Positions 45,688-54,468 of a stretch of DNA of 64,000 nt are shown here, in pieces. A model generated the notes under the pieces. That model ran no database searches and was not told the origin of the DNA. It was given only the letters and a program-made list of their open reading frames with translations. This stretch comes from Sutcliffiella halmapala (lineage in GTDB: Bacteria; Bacillota; Bacilli; Bacillales; Bacillaceae_I), in contig NZ_KV917375.1 of NCBI RefSeq assembly GCF_002019665.1, positions 3,919,445 to 3,983,444 of the forward strand, given 5' to 3'. The position numbers were made by a program, and so were the translations under genes. Each line of letters opens with the position of its first letter. Position 1 is the first letter of the stretch.

Positions 45688-45818
45688 GCTGTTGATTGGA
45701 GCACAAGGCGAAGACTCCTTGCTTAGAGGTAGCGTTTTGTGGAGATCCCACAGGCGAAGCCGAGGAGGCTCCACAAGCGCCCTCTGGATAAGCGAAGCCT
45801 TGGGCGGAAATCAACAGC
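45688..45818. repeat. GC-rich palindromic intergenic repeat, copy 3
   Basis: GCTGTTGATT (45688-45697) and AATCAACAGC (45809-45818) are perfect 10-base arms around CTCCTTGCTTAGAGG and GGCGAAGCCGAGGAGGC. This is the fullest match to a repeat common in Bacillaceae intergenic regions. Same family as 17053 and 23619. Confidence 0.8.
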
Positions 45819-45840
45819 GGTGTTTAACAGAGTCCCAAAA

Positions 45841-45898
45841 AAAATCCGAACTAATGCAAAACTCTACTTAGAATTTCGCATAATAGTTCGGATTTTTC
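45841..45898. terminator. Bidirectional terminator
   Basis: AAATCCGAACTA (45842-45853) pairs with TAGTTCGGATTT (45884-45895), A-run before and T-run after. It separates the surface-protein gene from the broken kinase gene, which converge. The ~490 bases between those genes hold only this, copy 3 of the repeat and the preceding terminator. Confidence 0.8.
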
Positions 45899-46033
45899 TT
45901 TAACAAATATTCTTTTGTCTTAGTATGTTTGAAATGCGCCTTTACTCTATTTAGATAGCATAAGAGTCATTTTCATACTCTCCTTCAATGAGTTTAGTTT
46001 GACAAAAACCAATCCTCATGTAGGTTCTTCAAT

Positions 46034-46791
46034 TTAATCAGATGAATCCCTTCCAATGTTCAAATCACTAAAAGAAAACTGAGGAATCTCAATTTGAATA
46101 TGAGTTCCATTAGGACTGCTATTAATCACTTTTATATCCCCACGATGTTCAAATATAATATATTTGACAAATGGCAATCCCAATCCTAGTCCATCTTTAT
46201 TTGAAGTTGTAAAAGGATTAAATATACTTTCCCAATTCTCTTCAAAGATGCCTCTTCCAGTATCCTTAATATTTATATAGATTCTATCTCCTTGAATTTC
46301 TGTAGAGATTATTATTTTTCGATAATATCTATCTATTGGGAACGATTCTGAACTATTTTTAATCAAATTAACAAATACTTGTTTAAGTAAGGGTGGATTG
46401 ATGTAGGTTTTTAATGTTCTATAATTCTTATCAAATACAACGTCTACAGAATTTTTTCTTAAGAAGTCCTCAGAGATTCCGATGGATCCCTCAATTATTT
46501 TATTTAAATCTGCCATTTTATATTGGAATGATTTATGTTTTAATAATTCCGTATAATTAATAATCAACTCGTCTAAATGCGTGCCTGTATTACGAATCAT
46601 ACTATTCATTCTTTTTCCTTCATCAGGTAAAGCGGGTATCTCATTTAATAAGGTAGAATATCCATTAATAACTTGTAATGAATTTTTGACTTCATGAACT
46701 AAACTCGCTGTAATTTTCCAAGCATCATCTAATTTCTTCTGGCGTTCTAATATACGATTGTAGTTAACTGTCAGCATGGTATTCATTCTTA
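46034..46791 (-). pseudogene. Histidine kinase gene, C-terminal half (interrupted by IS)
   Basis: Encodes the kinase core: H-box ASLVHEVKNSLQVINGY, N-box VFVNLIKNSSESF, and ATP-binding DTGRGIF and GLGLGLPFVKYIIFEHRG. It resembles sporulation-type kinases of Bacillus. An IS1595-family element is inserted directly before FIRMNTMLTVNY. Removing the element and one copy of the 8-bp duplication joins this piece in frame to the membrane half at 48354-49065, giving a 489-residue kinase. The fragment could still be made from a TTG at 46834 inside the element, but it would lack its sensor. Confidence 0.9.
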
Positions 46792-46881
46792 TAAAAGAAG
46801 CCTGTTTTCTAAAATATTGTGGTTTTTTCAGCAAAAGGTAATTATTCGTGACAACGATAAGTATTAATATTCAGATTATAT

Positions 46882-46917
46882 TGATAAAAATACCCCATTA
46901 GTGTAAAATTACACTAT
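46882..46917 (+). promoter_or_regulatory. Promoter and operator-like palindrome of the passenger gene
   Basis: Minus-35 TTGATA (46882-46887), 17 bases, minus-10 TAAAAT (46905-46910). The inverted repeat TAGTGTAA-AA-TTACACTA (46900-46917) covers the minus-10, a typical repressor position. Confidence 0.75.
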
Positions 46918-46945
46918 GCAGAAATTGGAAGGGGTGTGAATTTTA

Positions 46946-47101
46946 ATGACGTTTTTATCTATGATTGGTGTGTTGATTTTAGGTATAGTAATCTTAGTAA
47001 TAGGGTTTGCAACAAAAAAATTATGGTTGAAAATAATTTCTATTGTTCCTCTTGTTATATCTTCGGTTCAAATCATTTATGTATTGTTTATGGTTGGTTA
47101 A
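46946..47101 (+). CDS. Small two-helix membrane protein carried by the IS
   Basis: A 51-residue protein, MTFLSMIGVLILGIVILVIG then FATKKLWLKIISIVPLVISS. Two hydrophobic helices (about 4-21 and 28-48) flank a short basic loop. GGAAGGGGTG precedes the ATG. It lies fully inside the IS1595-family element, between the left terminus and the transposase, on the opposite strand to it. I do not recognise a family; IS1595 elements with passenger genes are known. Strong promoter and terminator signals support it as a real gene. Confidence 0.75.
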   Translation: MTFLSMIGVLILGIVILVIGFATKKLWLKIISIVPLVISSVQIIYVLFMVG

Positions 47102-47192
47102 CTAAAAACAGGTTCATTTCTTCTTAAAATTCGCAAATAGTTCATTCACTTAGTAATTTGTATCGGAATAGAAGCTAAAGAAAATCTTAATT

Positions 47193-47226
47193 ACAGTTTC
47201 GTTTTCATATAACGAAACTGTTTTTA
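47193..47226 (+). terminator. Terminator of the IS passenger gene
   Basis: ACAGTTTCGTT (47193-47203) pairs perfectly with AACGAAACTGT (47211-47221), followed by TTTTAT. Confidence 0.85.
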
Positions 47227-47265
47227 TATGCAAAAATCATCTTGCTCACCATCTTGCAAATCAAT

Positions 47266-48273
47266 TTAAGCAGCTCTTAGTTCCTCAATCGTTGCGTAAT
47301 TGGATCCCCTGCAACACCCCAATAATAACGAATTAATCTGCTCCTCAAAAGGTAATTTTTTATTTAGTTGGAGAAAACGGAACCAATACAGGTAATTGTC
47401 TAACCATCGGGTCGAAACCCCTTGAAATCTATCCAGCCACCGCTTTAATTGGTTATGGTAGCTGTTTACGTGTTGAATATGGTAGATATGCTTTCGTACA
47501 TAAATCCCTTTTCTTGCATTGATGGTTTCGTGCGGTAGTTTCTTCAACTTGGCGAATTTCTTGTAATTTGTCGCCGTATCGGTACACAAGATACTGGATG
47601 AATCGATAAAATCCCCCAACACACTCTCGATTTCAGAGGCAGTTGTTCTCCCATAGCCATTTTTACGACTGATGATATTGCCGTTTCTATCCATTGCCAC
47701 CAGGATGCTTACCTGACTTTTACTGATCCCACGCTCAGGAGCCACTCCACCACGTTTACGAGACTTCCTGTGAGAGATATGCTTGCTTCCCTTCATACTT
47801 TCTAGGAGGTAAGTTTCATCGCTTTCAATGACACCTTGAAGAACACTGTCACCAATGGAACGGACAGCATTTAACACTTTATGCCTCCAGTAGAATGCCG
47901 TAGATATATGGATATTCAGACGCTTTACAATTTTGGGAAGGGTGTATCCTTCCACCATCAACTCGATGTACTGAAGCCACAGATGAGGTTTATGTGTGCC
48001 TCCTATGGGAGTATTGGTCATATCGTTGAAAGTCTTAAAGCAATCCTTACATTTATAGCGTTGGCGACCACGATATTTTCCGTGTCGAACTACCGCAGTT
48101 GATCCACAATGAACACACCCAAGTCCCTCGCTGAAACGAGTTTCGCGAATGTTGGAGATAAACTTGGCAATATCGGATTTGATGGAAGTTTTATCCCGTT
48201 CCAAAGCACGAATAAACTTATCCTTTTCTACGTCAGGCAAATGATTAAAAGTTTGATATACCTTTTTCCACAT
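47266..48273 (-). CDS. IS1595-family (ISXO2-like) transposase
   Basis: A 335-residue transposase. The N-terminal zinc ribbon has CVHCGS and YKCKDCFKTF; the HTH-like region EGYTLPKIVKRLNIHISTA follows. The DDE/DDN core shows ESDETYL, LCTDTATNY and HVNSYHNQLKRWL (Asn as third residue, as in ISXO2-like enzymes). GGGAGG precedes the ATG. No internal stops; it is probably functional. Confidence 0.94.
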   Translation of the reverse strand: MWKKVYQTFNHLPDVEKDKFIRALERDKTSIKSDIAKFISNIRETRFSEGLGCVHCGSTAVVRHGKYRGRQRYKCKDCFKTFNDMTNTPIGGTHKPHLWLQYIELMVEGYTLPKIVKRLNIHISTAFYWRHKVLNAVRSIGDSVLQGVIESDETYLLESMKGSKHISHRKSRKRGGVAPERGISKSQVSILVAMDRNGNIISRKNGYGRTTASEIESVLGDFIDSSSILCTDTATNYKKFAKLKKLPHETINARKGIYVRKHIYHIQHVNSYHNQLKRWLDRFQGVSTRWLDNYLYWFRFLQLNKKLPFEEQINSLLLGCCRGSNYATIEELRAA

Positions 48274-48353
48274 CGGAACTACCTCCCGTACATACGTTCT
48301 TTATAGTATTATATGAGAGTAGAATAATATCCACAATATTTACGAAAACAGGC

Positions 48354-49065
48354 TAAAAGAAAAAACAATAATAACAGAAAAAATGATAACACCTAAACTA
48401 CTAAATAAAGCGCCTGTAACAGGAATGAAATTTAGATACCCAGACAAGAACATTAAAAAAGAACACAAGGAGAAAATTCTCAAAAAATCTTTCAAATAAA
48501 TATTATGAATTTGTCTTGAGATAATATAGGGAAAACCTACAAATATGACAAAACTAGTTGAATGTATCATATAAATATAATGAAATGGTCCATATTCTGG
48601 AAAGTAAAAAGAGGTTGTTGTGTTAAAAATCTGTACTTCTTTCAATCCAATTATTCCGAGATTTGTTAAATTTAGCACAAAGACTATAGAACTCCATATT
48701 AAGAAAATAATTAATGCTTTACGATTAAAAATAGTATATAAGAATCGATATGGCCATTGATTCTTAATATTAGAAATATGCTTGTTTAATAGTATATACG
48801 ATAAGTAAAAGACAATTGGAACCATAAATGTAGGTCCAATTCTAAACAACTTAAAAAGCCATAAGATTAACTCTTCTGGCAATAGCCCCTTCAAATACAA
48901 AACACCAATGTCTAGCTGCCAAAGGCTGATGCAAATCATATAAAGCAATAAAGCAAAAGCTAAATCGGAACCTTTGTATATTTTAATAACACCAATCGCT
49001 AGTACAACAGGAATAATCCCTATTATAGCGATTAAAAATGCGATAATCACAGCTGTTTTCACCAA
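48354..49065 (-). pseudogene. Histidine kinase gene, N-terminal membrane half (interrupted by IS)
   Basis: About 237 codons with seven hydrophobic helices, a sensor module of the 7TM type. The frame runs 14 bases into the IS and stops there (ending SLFS). With the element removed, ...VIIVFSF joins FIRMNTMLTVNY of the C-terminal half exactly in frame. The start is a TTG or the GTG one codon later, with weak ribosome sites. Alone it can only make a membrane stub without kinase activity. Confidence 0.88.
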
Positions 49066-49158
49066 CTCTTTTTATATCTTTTTACATAGGCACATGCATT
49101 ATTTCACCCAAGACCGTGGTTAGTAATGGCTACTTCATTGATTTCTTGAAATATTGTT

Positions 49159-49869
49159 TTACAAAAATCCCCCCTTAGAATTCATCTTCCATTCTGTAAG
49201 CTTATTAAATGTTAGCTGATTAAATCCCTCTAGAAACGATTGCTTCATACGAACACCGCTTCCAAAATGATATTCACTTGCTCCTACTAACTGATTTAAC
49301 TTTTCAATATTGTCTAGGTTCAACCCACTTCCAGGAAGAATAACTGGACCATGAAGCTTTTTTTCGAGTGAGACTAATTTTCTTAATTGCTCTTGACCTT
49401 CCCCACATGTCTGTTCTCCTCCAGAAGTTAAAATCCGCTTAACATTCTTTTTATACTTCGTTAACACTTGATAAGCCTCTGTTTGTGAAGCTACCTCATC
49501 AAAAGCACGATGAAAGGTAATATCAAGCTCGTTAGAAATCAATAGAACAGATTGTAAAATTTGCTCATTAATGGAGTAATCTCTATTCAATGCACCAAAT
49601 ACAATGCGATGATGCCCCTGATTTAACAAATTGCGAATATCTTCAACTATAATCTCCATGTCTGAATCATCATAAAAAAAATGATGACTATGCGGACGAA
49701 TCATCACCTGAACAGGGATTGATACACTCGCTAACACTCTCTTAATCGTCCCGTAGCTAGGAGTCAACCCTCCTTCGCTTATCGCCGAGACTAATTCAAG
49801 ACGATCGGCCCCTAATTTCTCTGCCGCTATTGCTTCTTGTTCATTTTGGACAATGACTTCTAGTTTCAT
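49159..49869 (-). CDS. cutC: CutC-family protein
   Basis: A 236-residue TIM-barrel protein of the CutC family. It opens MKLEVIVQNEQEAIAAEKLG then ADRLELVSAISEGGLTPSYG, with VQVMIRPHSHHFFYDD, ITFHRAFDEV and RILTSGGEQTCGEG; all are family signatures. CutC was named for copper homeostasis in Escherichia coli, but its biochemical role remains uncertain. GGAACG-type weak ribosome site; monocistronic, 93 bases downstream of the broken kinase gene's start. Confidence 0.93.
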   Translation of the reverse strand: MKLEVIVQNEQEAIAAEKLGADRLELVSAISEGGLTPSYGTIKRVLASVSIPVQVMIRPHSHHFFYDDSDMEIIVEDIRNLLNQGHHRIVFGALNRDYSINEQILQSVLLISNELDITFHRAFDEVASQTEAYQVLTKYKKNVKRILTSGGEQTCGEGQEQLRKLVSLEKKLHGPVILPGSGLNLDNIEKLNQLVGASEYHFGSGVRMKQSFLEGFNQLTFNKLTEWKMNSKGGFL

Positions 49870-50087
49870 GGTTCGTTCCTTTCATTTTGGACTATTATCT
49901 TTAAAAATCTTAGTGACGCTAATTTCCACCATTAGTATAATTCATATTCACGAAGAACTTAAGCTGTTTATGAGACATATTTAATTTCCCACACTTATTG
50001 CGGCAAATTTCATTTTCACTGTTATATTTAATTCTAATACATTCTTTATAGCCAGAGTACGAAAAGCAACAATTTATGTAAAATCAG

Positions 50088-50125
50088 CAAAAAGGGTGTT
50101 GAAGGAACGAATCCTTCAACACCCT
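50088..50125 (-). terminator. Terminator of the first cohesin/dockerin protease gene
   Basis: Perfect 14-base arms AGGGTGTTGAAGGA (50093-50106) and TCCTTCAACACCCT (50112-50125). On the minus strand it runs into TTTTTG. Confidence 0.92.
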
Positions 50126-50166
50126 AACCTCTCTTAATAGAGCAATTATGGATAAAAAAGAGTTAT

Positions 50167-53100
50167 TTAAATACCAAGCTCTTGCAGAATTTTCTCTAAA
50201 GTTTTACCTTTAAAATTCTTCTTCGCTTCTGGTGCCTTCTCTACTGTTGGGTTTTGCATGAAGTAATTTTTCTTCACGAATCCTATGTCTAGAGCATCAA
50301 CTTTGCCATCGAAATTGATATCTGCATTACGATCAGATGTCCCCCATTTTTCTTGAATGTAAACAGCATCCATCACGTCTATGACATTATCATTATTCAC
50401 ATCGCCAGCTGCTAGTGCATTTGCCAATAGGAGTTTATTTTGGTTAATGGTTTTACCATCTTCATGAAAACCGATGTTAAATGTTCTATAAAGATTGAAA
50501 TGTCCTGGAATATTTAATTCCATCTCAAAAGTTTCATCTGTTAATGGTAGTTTGAAATGAACCTGAGGATTTTGATTAAAAATCCCTTCGTATACTTTTC
50601 CATCTTCACCTGTTACTTGCGCTACTGCTCCGATTGTCGAGTAATCAATTAGCCCCAAAGGCTGTTCATTACTTGTACCATAGTAGATCATCATTGACTC
50701 AGCCTTGATGGAAGCTCTAGCTAATGAATAAGTCGGAATCATATAGAATGAAGAACTTACGCTAAACAGCATATCATGTGTATTCCCATCAGAAACAGTG
50801 TAAGAAGTTTTCAACTGTTGAGGAGAAATCGGTCCAGCTGAATACTCATCCTTCACCTTATATGTGACATCTACTAAAGAGAGATCCCCTGATAAAGGCT
50901 TTTCTCCATCCTTCACCGTTATCGTAACCTGCTTCTTTAAAAGGTAAGGATCATGGAGATCTTCTGTTTTCACCGTAACCTTATCTTTTAGGCTCTGATG
51001 CGGTTTCACATCGACAATTTCAACTAGATTACTTTTATAATCAAATGTATAAACCGCTTCCTTTACATCTTCTACATTATTCAGAGATAACGTTACATCC
51101 ATTGTATCTCCCATATAAGTTGCCGCACTTTCCGGCTGTCCAAATGCATATGGCTCCCCTTCCCTTATAAAGAAAATCTCTCTGCTTTCTCTAAAGGTTT
51201 GGTTAGAAGCTACGTCTCGGGCATAAAACCAAAGGTGCATTGGACTTGTTTCGTTCATCGGAATGTCAAGTGAAAACGAACCATCTTCATTCACTGGCAG
51301 CTGTCCGGTTTGACGACCAAGAAGATCCCGATAGAACACGTTATTATCTCCTTGAGTAAAGGATAGCCCCACTTCTTTCATAGATTCAATTTCTTTATCA
51401 AATACTGAACCTGAAATATTGACTGTTTTTTCATCTGGTTTGTATTCATATACATCTGATTTAATGTCTAGAGAAATCGTTGGTGCCGTATGTTCAAAGT
51501 ATACTGGTGCCTCTTTGGAAAAGGTCTTGCCTTTATCATTTGTCCCAACAAGCTTCACCTTGTAATAGCCAGGATTGGCCAGTTCCTTTTGATAGGCAAT
51601 CGGATTGTCTGGGCTTCCTGTCAGAGGATAGAAAGTCCCTTCAAAAGCACGATTAATCCCTAACTCTATATTGGTCGCGCTCGAGCTAAATCCATCAATT
51701 GTTCCAATAAATCCAATTTCTTTATTGGTATTCCCATCTACTAAGAAGAGGTCGAGTGTTTTCATATGTGACTTTAAATTGAAAATTGCATGTCCTGCCG
51801 TCAACATACCTGCGTAAGCATAGTCAAAACTATGAGTAAATGCTTCTGGAGTAATCCTCAAAGAATTGATTCCTTCATCTACTGTTTGAAACGCAAAAGG
51901 AACTTGGTAGGTTTCTTCTTGATTGTTCCGATTCGTATACACGACATATCCTTCATATGTGCCAAGCTCAGCTGATTTTGGAATCGTTATGAATACATTC
52001 ATTTTTTTCTGGGCATTTCCGTTAACTTTCACTTCCGTTACTGTTGAAAGCTTTACTCCGTTTGCTTGGGCATCCTTCGAGTTTCTGCGATCCTTTTGGA
52101 ACTTCACCTCTACATCAAATGTTTTGGATTCTTTACTATTGTTAAAAAGAACAACGGAACGATTGTCTGTAAGATGTTGACCACTCGGCGCATATGTTCC
52201 AAAGCTAAAAGCTGCCGTTTTATTTTCTATACTTTTCCGGTTTTCATTTCCACCAACTGGATTTTTCAATGTATCTTGCACTTCAATTCTCACATCGGAA
52301 TGAACGGCTTCATAAGGATCGACAACACCTGCCCCTACTTCATACACACTATATTCACCAGATAAAGGGTCTGCTGTATTCATAAGAATCTGCTTTATCT
52401 GTGAGGGAGATAGGTCTGGATTTACTTGTAATAATAACGCTGCGACCCCAGCTGTATTAGGGCTTGCCATCGATGTTCCTGATAATCGTTCATATGCGTA
52501 TTCATACTTACCTATTTGGTCCTCACCATTCATATAAGAAGGAACAGTTGAGAAGACCGAGACACCAGGAGCGATTACTTCCGGTTTAATATCATACGTT
52601 GTTCGGGCTGGACCACGGGAACTGAAATTTGCTAATTTGTTTCCTTCAGTCGTTTCCTGACCCATTTCATCGAAGGAGAAAGCCACCTCTTTTTCTAAGA
52701 CATTCTCTCTCAGCTTGATTCCTTGTTCGTAAGATAAACTGAAGGTTGGGACAAATTGATAGCCTTTCCCTAAATAAACTGGAATGAATCCCTCTTCTGG
52801 AACATTGTTATAGAGTAAGACAGCTTTCGCACCATTTTTATAAGCATTTGTAATTTTATCTGGAAACTCGATAAGGCCCCTTTGTACGAGTACGATTTTT
52901 CCATTTACATCCTTATTTGTGTAAGACGATTCATATCCTGGTCCGACATCTACAACTGGAAGGTTTTCGCCCTCTAGTTCCGCCAAATTGTCTTCATACC
53001 CTTTTGCTAACAATTTTAAATCGGTAGAAATTGTATGGTCAGCATGCAATGTCCCTTTTGCCGTGACAATTTTTTCTGAAGTATCACTTGCCCCTACCGT

Positions 53101-54282
53101 TATTGCTAGTTCTGCAGTGCCTGGAGAACCGAGGGTATACATACCATTCCCACTGTTTCCAGCTGATACGACCGCTGTGACTCCTGCAAGCACAGCATTA
53201 TTTACTGCAATACTTGTTGCATACATCGGATTGTTATAATTTGCTCCAAGTGAAAGATTGATAACATCCATACCATCCACAACAGCTTTATCAATGGCAG
53301 CTATAATATTCTCCGTATAACCAGAGCCATACGGTCCCAATACACGATAGGCGTAAAGTTCAGCATCAGGGGCCACACCTGTTACCGCATAATCATTGTT
53401 GTTATTTCCCGTTCCTGCAACAATCCCCGAAACATGTGTACCGTGTTGGGTATAATAAAATGAACCAGTGAGTGGATTTCTTTCTGAGGATCCAGAGTTT
53501 TTCCAATCCTCGTACGTTGTTTCCATTGGATCATTATCATTGTCAACAAAGTCATAGCCACCCTTATAAACATCCTTTAAATCTGGATGAAGGTAATCAA
53601 TGCCTGTATCTATAACTCCTACCTTAACTCCTTTTCCAGTAATTCCTTCTGCATGTAATTGATCTACGCCTGGAAATGTTAGTATTCCTGTCTCTTTCCC
53701 CTCGTTTGTAGCTTTTTCTTGAGGAACAGGAGGCATTACATGGACCTCATCATTACTCCAAACTGCTTTTACCACATCGGATTGAAGCAATTCTTCTACT
53801 TTGTTTGCTGGTAGTTCCATCGAAACACCGTTCATCGCATTTTTGTACAATCTTTTTATTTTATGGGTATTCTTTTTCTTTTTTACATCTTCTTGATAAA
53901 TTTCCTGCAAATCTGATTGGAAAGTTTGATGCGCTTCCTCTACTTTTCGTTTCGCTTCGTTTATTGATAGCTTCTTCCCTTGTGCAGCAGCTTCTACTAC
54001 TGCTGATTTTGCAGGCTTGTCCTTAAATTCAACGATGACAGAAATATCCTCATCGCTTTCAAGATTAATAGTTTGAGATAGTTGAAGACCACTTTCGTCA
54101 CTTAAGTGCAATTGATTTAATGCCTGCCTCTGCTTTGGAGTCAACTTGGACAATACGTGCTCAATTTGTGAGGTTGTATTTGCCGCAGCAACCTGAGTAC
54201 TGGGAGATTGTACAAAAGAACTAAATAAAAGCCCTGTACTTAACGTAAAAATAGTCAAACTTCTGGTAAATTTATTTTTCAT
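50167..54282 (-). CDS. Secreted Vpr-like S8 protease with cohesin- and dockerin-like domains (A)
   Basis: A 1371-residue protease. Signal peptide 1-33; I9-type propeptide about 75-185. Catalytic Asp225 (VIDTGIDYLHPDL), His280 (QHGTHVSG), Asn376 (SAGNSG) and Ser604 (SGTSMASPNTAG), with a PA domain inserted about 420-520. Fn3/Ig-like regions span 690-1040. A cohesin-like domain (about 1055-1175) starts GDTMDVTLSLNNVEDVKEAV. A dockerin-like pair of calcium loops (D1294-D1305 DVNNDNVIDVMD; D1321-D1332 DINFDGKVDALD) is followed by a tail TLEKILQELGI. It shares this order with the protease at 57285. Its promoter has a palindrome shared with the regulator at 55975. Confidence 0.93.
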   Translation of the reverse strand: MKNKFTRSLTIFTLSTGLLFSSFVQSPSTQVAAANTTSQIEHVLSKLTPKQRQALNQLHLSDESGLQLSQTINLESDEDISVIVEFKDKPAKSAVVEAAAQGKKLSINEAKRKVEEAHQTFQSDLQEIYQEDVKKKKNTHKIKRLYKNAMNGVSMELPANKVEELLQSDVVKAVWSNDEVHVMPPVPQEKATNEGKETGILTFPGVDQLHAEGITGKGVKVGVIDTGIDYLHPDLKDVYKGGYDFVDNDNDPMETTYEDWKNSGSSERNPLTGSFYYTQHGTHVSGIVAGTGNNNNDYAVTGVAPDAELYAYRVLGPYGSGYTENIIAAIDKAVVDGMDVINLSLGANYNNPMYATSIAVNNAVLAGVTAVVSAGNSGNGMYTLGSPGTAELAITVGASDTSEKIVTAKGTLHADHTISTDLKLLAKGYEDNLAELEGENLPVVDVGPGYESSYTNKDVNGKIVLVQRGLIEFPDKITNAYKNGAKAVLLYNNVPEEGFIPVYLGKGYQFVPTFSLSYEQGIKLRENVLEKEVAFSFDEMGQETTEGNKLANFSSRGPARTTYDIKPEVIAPGVSVFSTVPSYMNGEDQIGKYEYAYERLSGTSMASPNTAGVAALLLQVNPDLSPSQIKQILMNTADPLSGEYSVYEVGAGVVDPYEAVHSDVRIEVQDTLKNPVGGNENRKSIENKTAAFSFGTYAPSGQHLTDNRSVVLFNNSKESKTFDVEVKFQKDRRNSKDAQANGVKLSTVTEVKVNGNAQKKMNVFITIPKSAELGTYEGYVVYTNRNNQEETYQVPFAFQTVDEGINSLRITPEAFTHSFDYAYAGMLTAGHAIFNLKSHMKTLDLFLVDGNTNKEIGFIGTIDGFSSSATNIELGINRAFEGTFYPLTGSPDNPIAYQKELANPGYYKVKLVGTNDKGKTFSKEAPVYFEHTAPTISLDIKSDVYEYKPDEKTVNISGSVFDKEIESMKEVGLSFTQGDNNVFYRDLLGRQTGQLPVNEDGSFSLDIPMNETSPMHLWFYARDVASNQTFRESREIFFIREGEPYAFGQPESAATYMGDTMDVTLSLNNVEDVKEAVYTFDYKSNLVEIVDVKPHQSLKDKVTVKTEDLHDPYLLKKQVTITVKDGEKPLSGDLSLVDVTYKVKDEYSAGPISPQQLKTSYTVSDGNTHDMLFSVSSSFYMIPTYSLARASIKAESMMIYYGTSNEQPLGLIDYSTIGAVAQVTGEDGKVYEGIFNQNPQVHFKLPLTDETFEMELNIPGHFNLYRTFNIGFHEDGKTINQNKLLLANALAAGDVNNDNVIDVMDAVYIQEKWGTSDRNADINFDGKVDALDIGFVKKNYFMQNPTVEKAPEAKKNFKGKTLEKILQELGI

Positions 54283-54320
54283 TTTTCTCTTCCTCTCATA
54301 TCTTTTATCTCTCTTTAGTT

Positions 54321-54368
54321 ATTATATTTAGATTTGACGGAATTTCGTTTTTGAAAAATTCCGTCAAA
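54321..54368 (-). promoter_or_regulatory. Palindromic operator plus minus-10 of protease A
   Basis: Perfect 13-base arms TTTGACGGAATTT (54333-54345) and AAATTCCGTCAAA (54356-54368). On the minus strand, six bases (TCTAAA) then TATAAT (54326-54321). No minus-35 hexamer is present. The whole ~50 bases match the element at 55806-55853. Confidence 0.8.
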
Positions 54369-54438
54369 TTAAACTAAAGCGAACATGTACCAGCTACACC
54401 GGTTCCGAAGTAGTACAAGTTTACTTTCTAGACAATTC

Positions 54439-54464
54439 AAAAAGAGAGCCTATTTTCAGCTCTC
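54439..54464 (-). terminator. Terminator of the HTH-TPR regulator 1 gene
   Basis: On the minus strand GAGAGC pairs with GCTCTC across an 9-base loop, then TTTTTG. It lies just after the stop at 54469. Confidence 0.7.
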
Positions 54465-54468
54465 CCCT

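Larger units (their letters stand above)
46800..48353 (-). mobile_element. IS1595-family insertion sequence with passenger gene
   Basis: A 1554-bp element. Terminal inverted repeats match at 21 of 23 bases: GCCTGTTTTC-TA-AAATATTGTGG at 46800-46822, and GCCTGTTTTC-GT-AAATATTGTGG inward from 48353. The perfect 8-bp target duplication TAAAAGAA lies at 46792-46799 and 48354-48361. It carries an intact transposase (minus strand) and, on the other strand, a small membrane-protein gene with its own promoter and terminator. It splits a histidine kinase gene. Confidence 0.93.

Noticed and set aside
46034-46834. Independent soluble histidine kinase
   Set aside because: The first ~14 residues are encoded by the IS end and the piece joins in frame to the membrane half.
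48340-49065. Stand-alone 241-residue 7TM protein gene
   Set aside because: Its last codons and stop lie in the IS terminus; the target duplication and in-frame join show that it is half of a split kinase.
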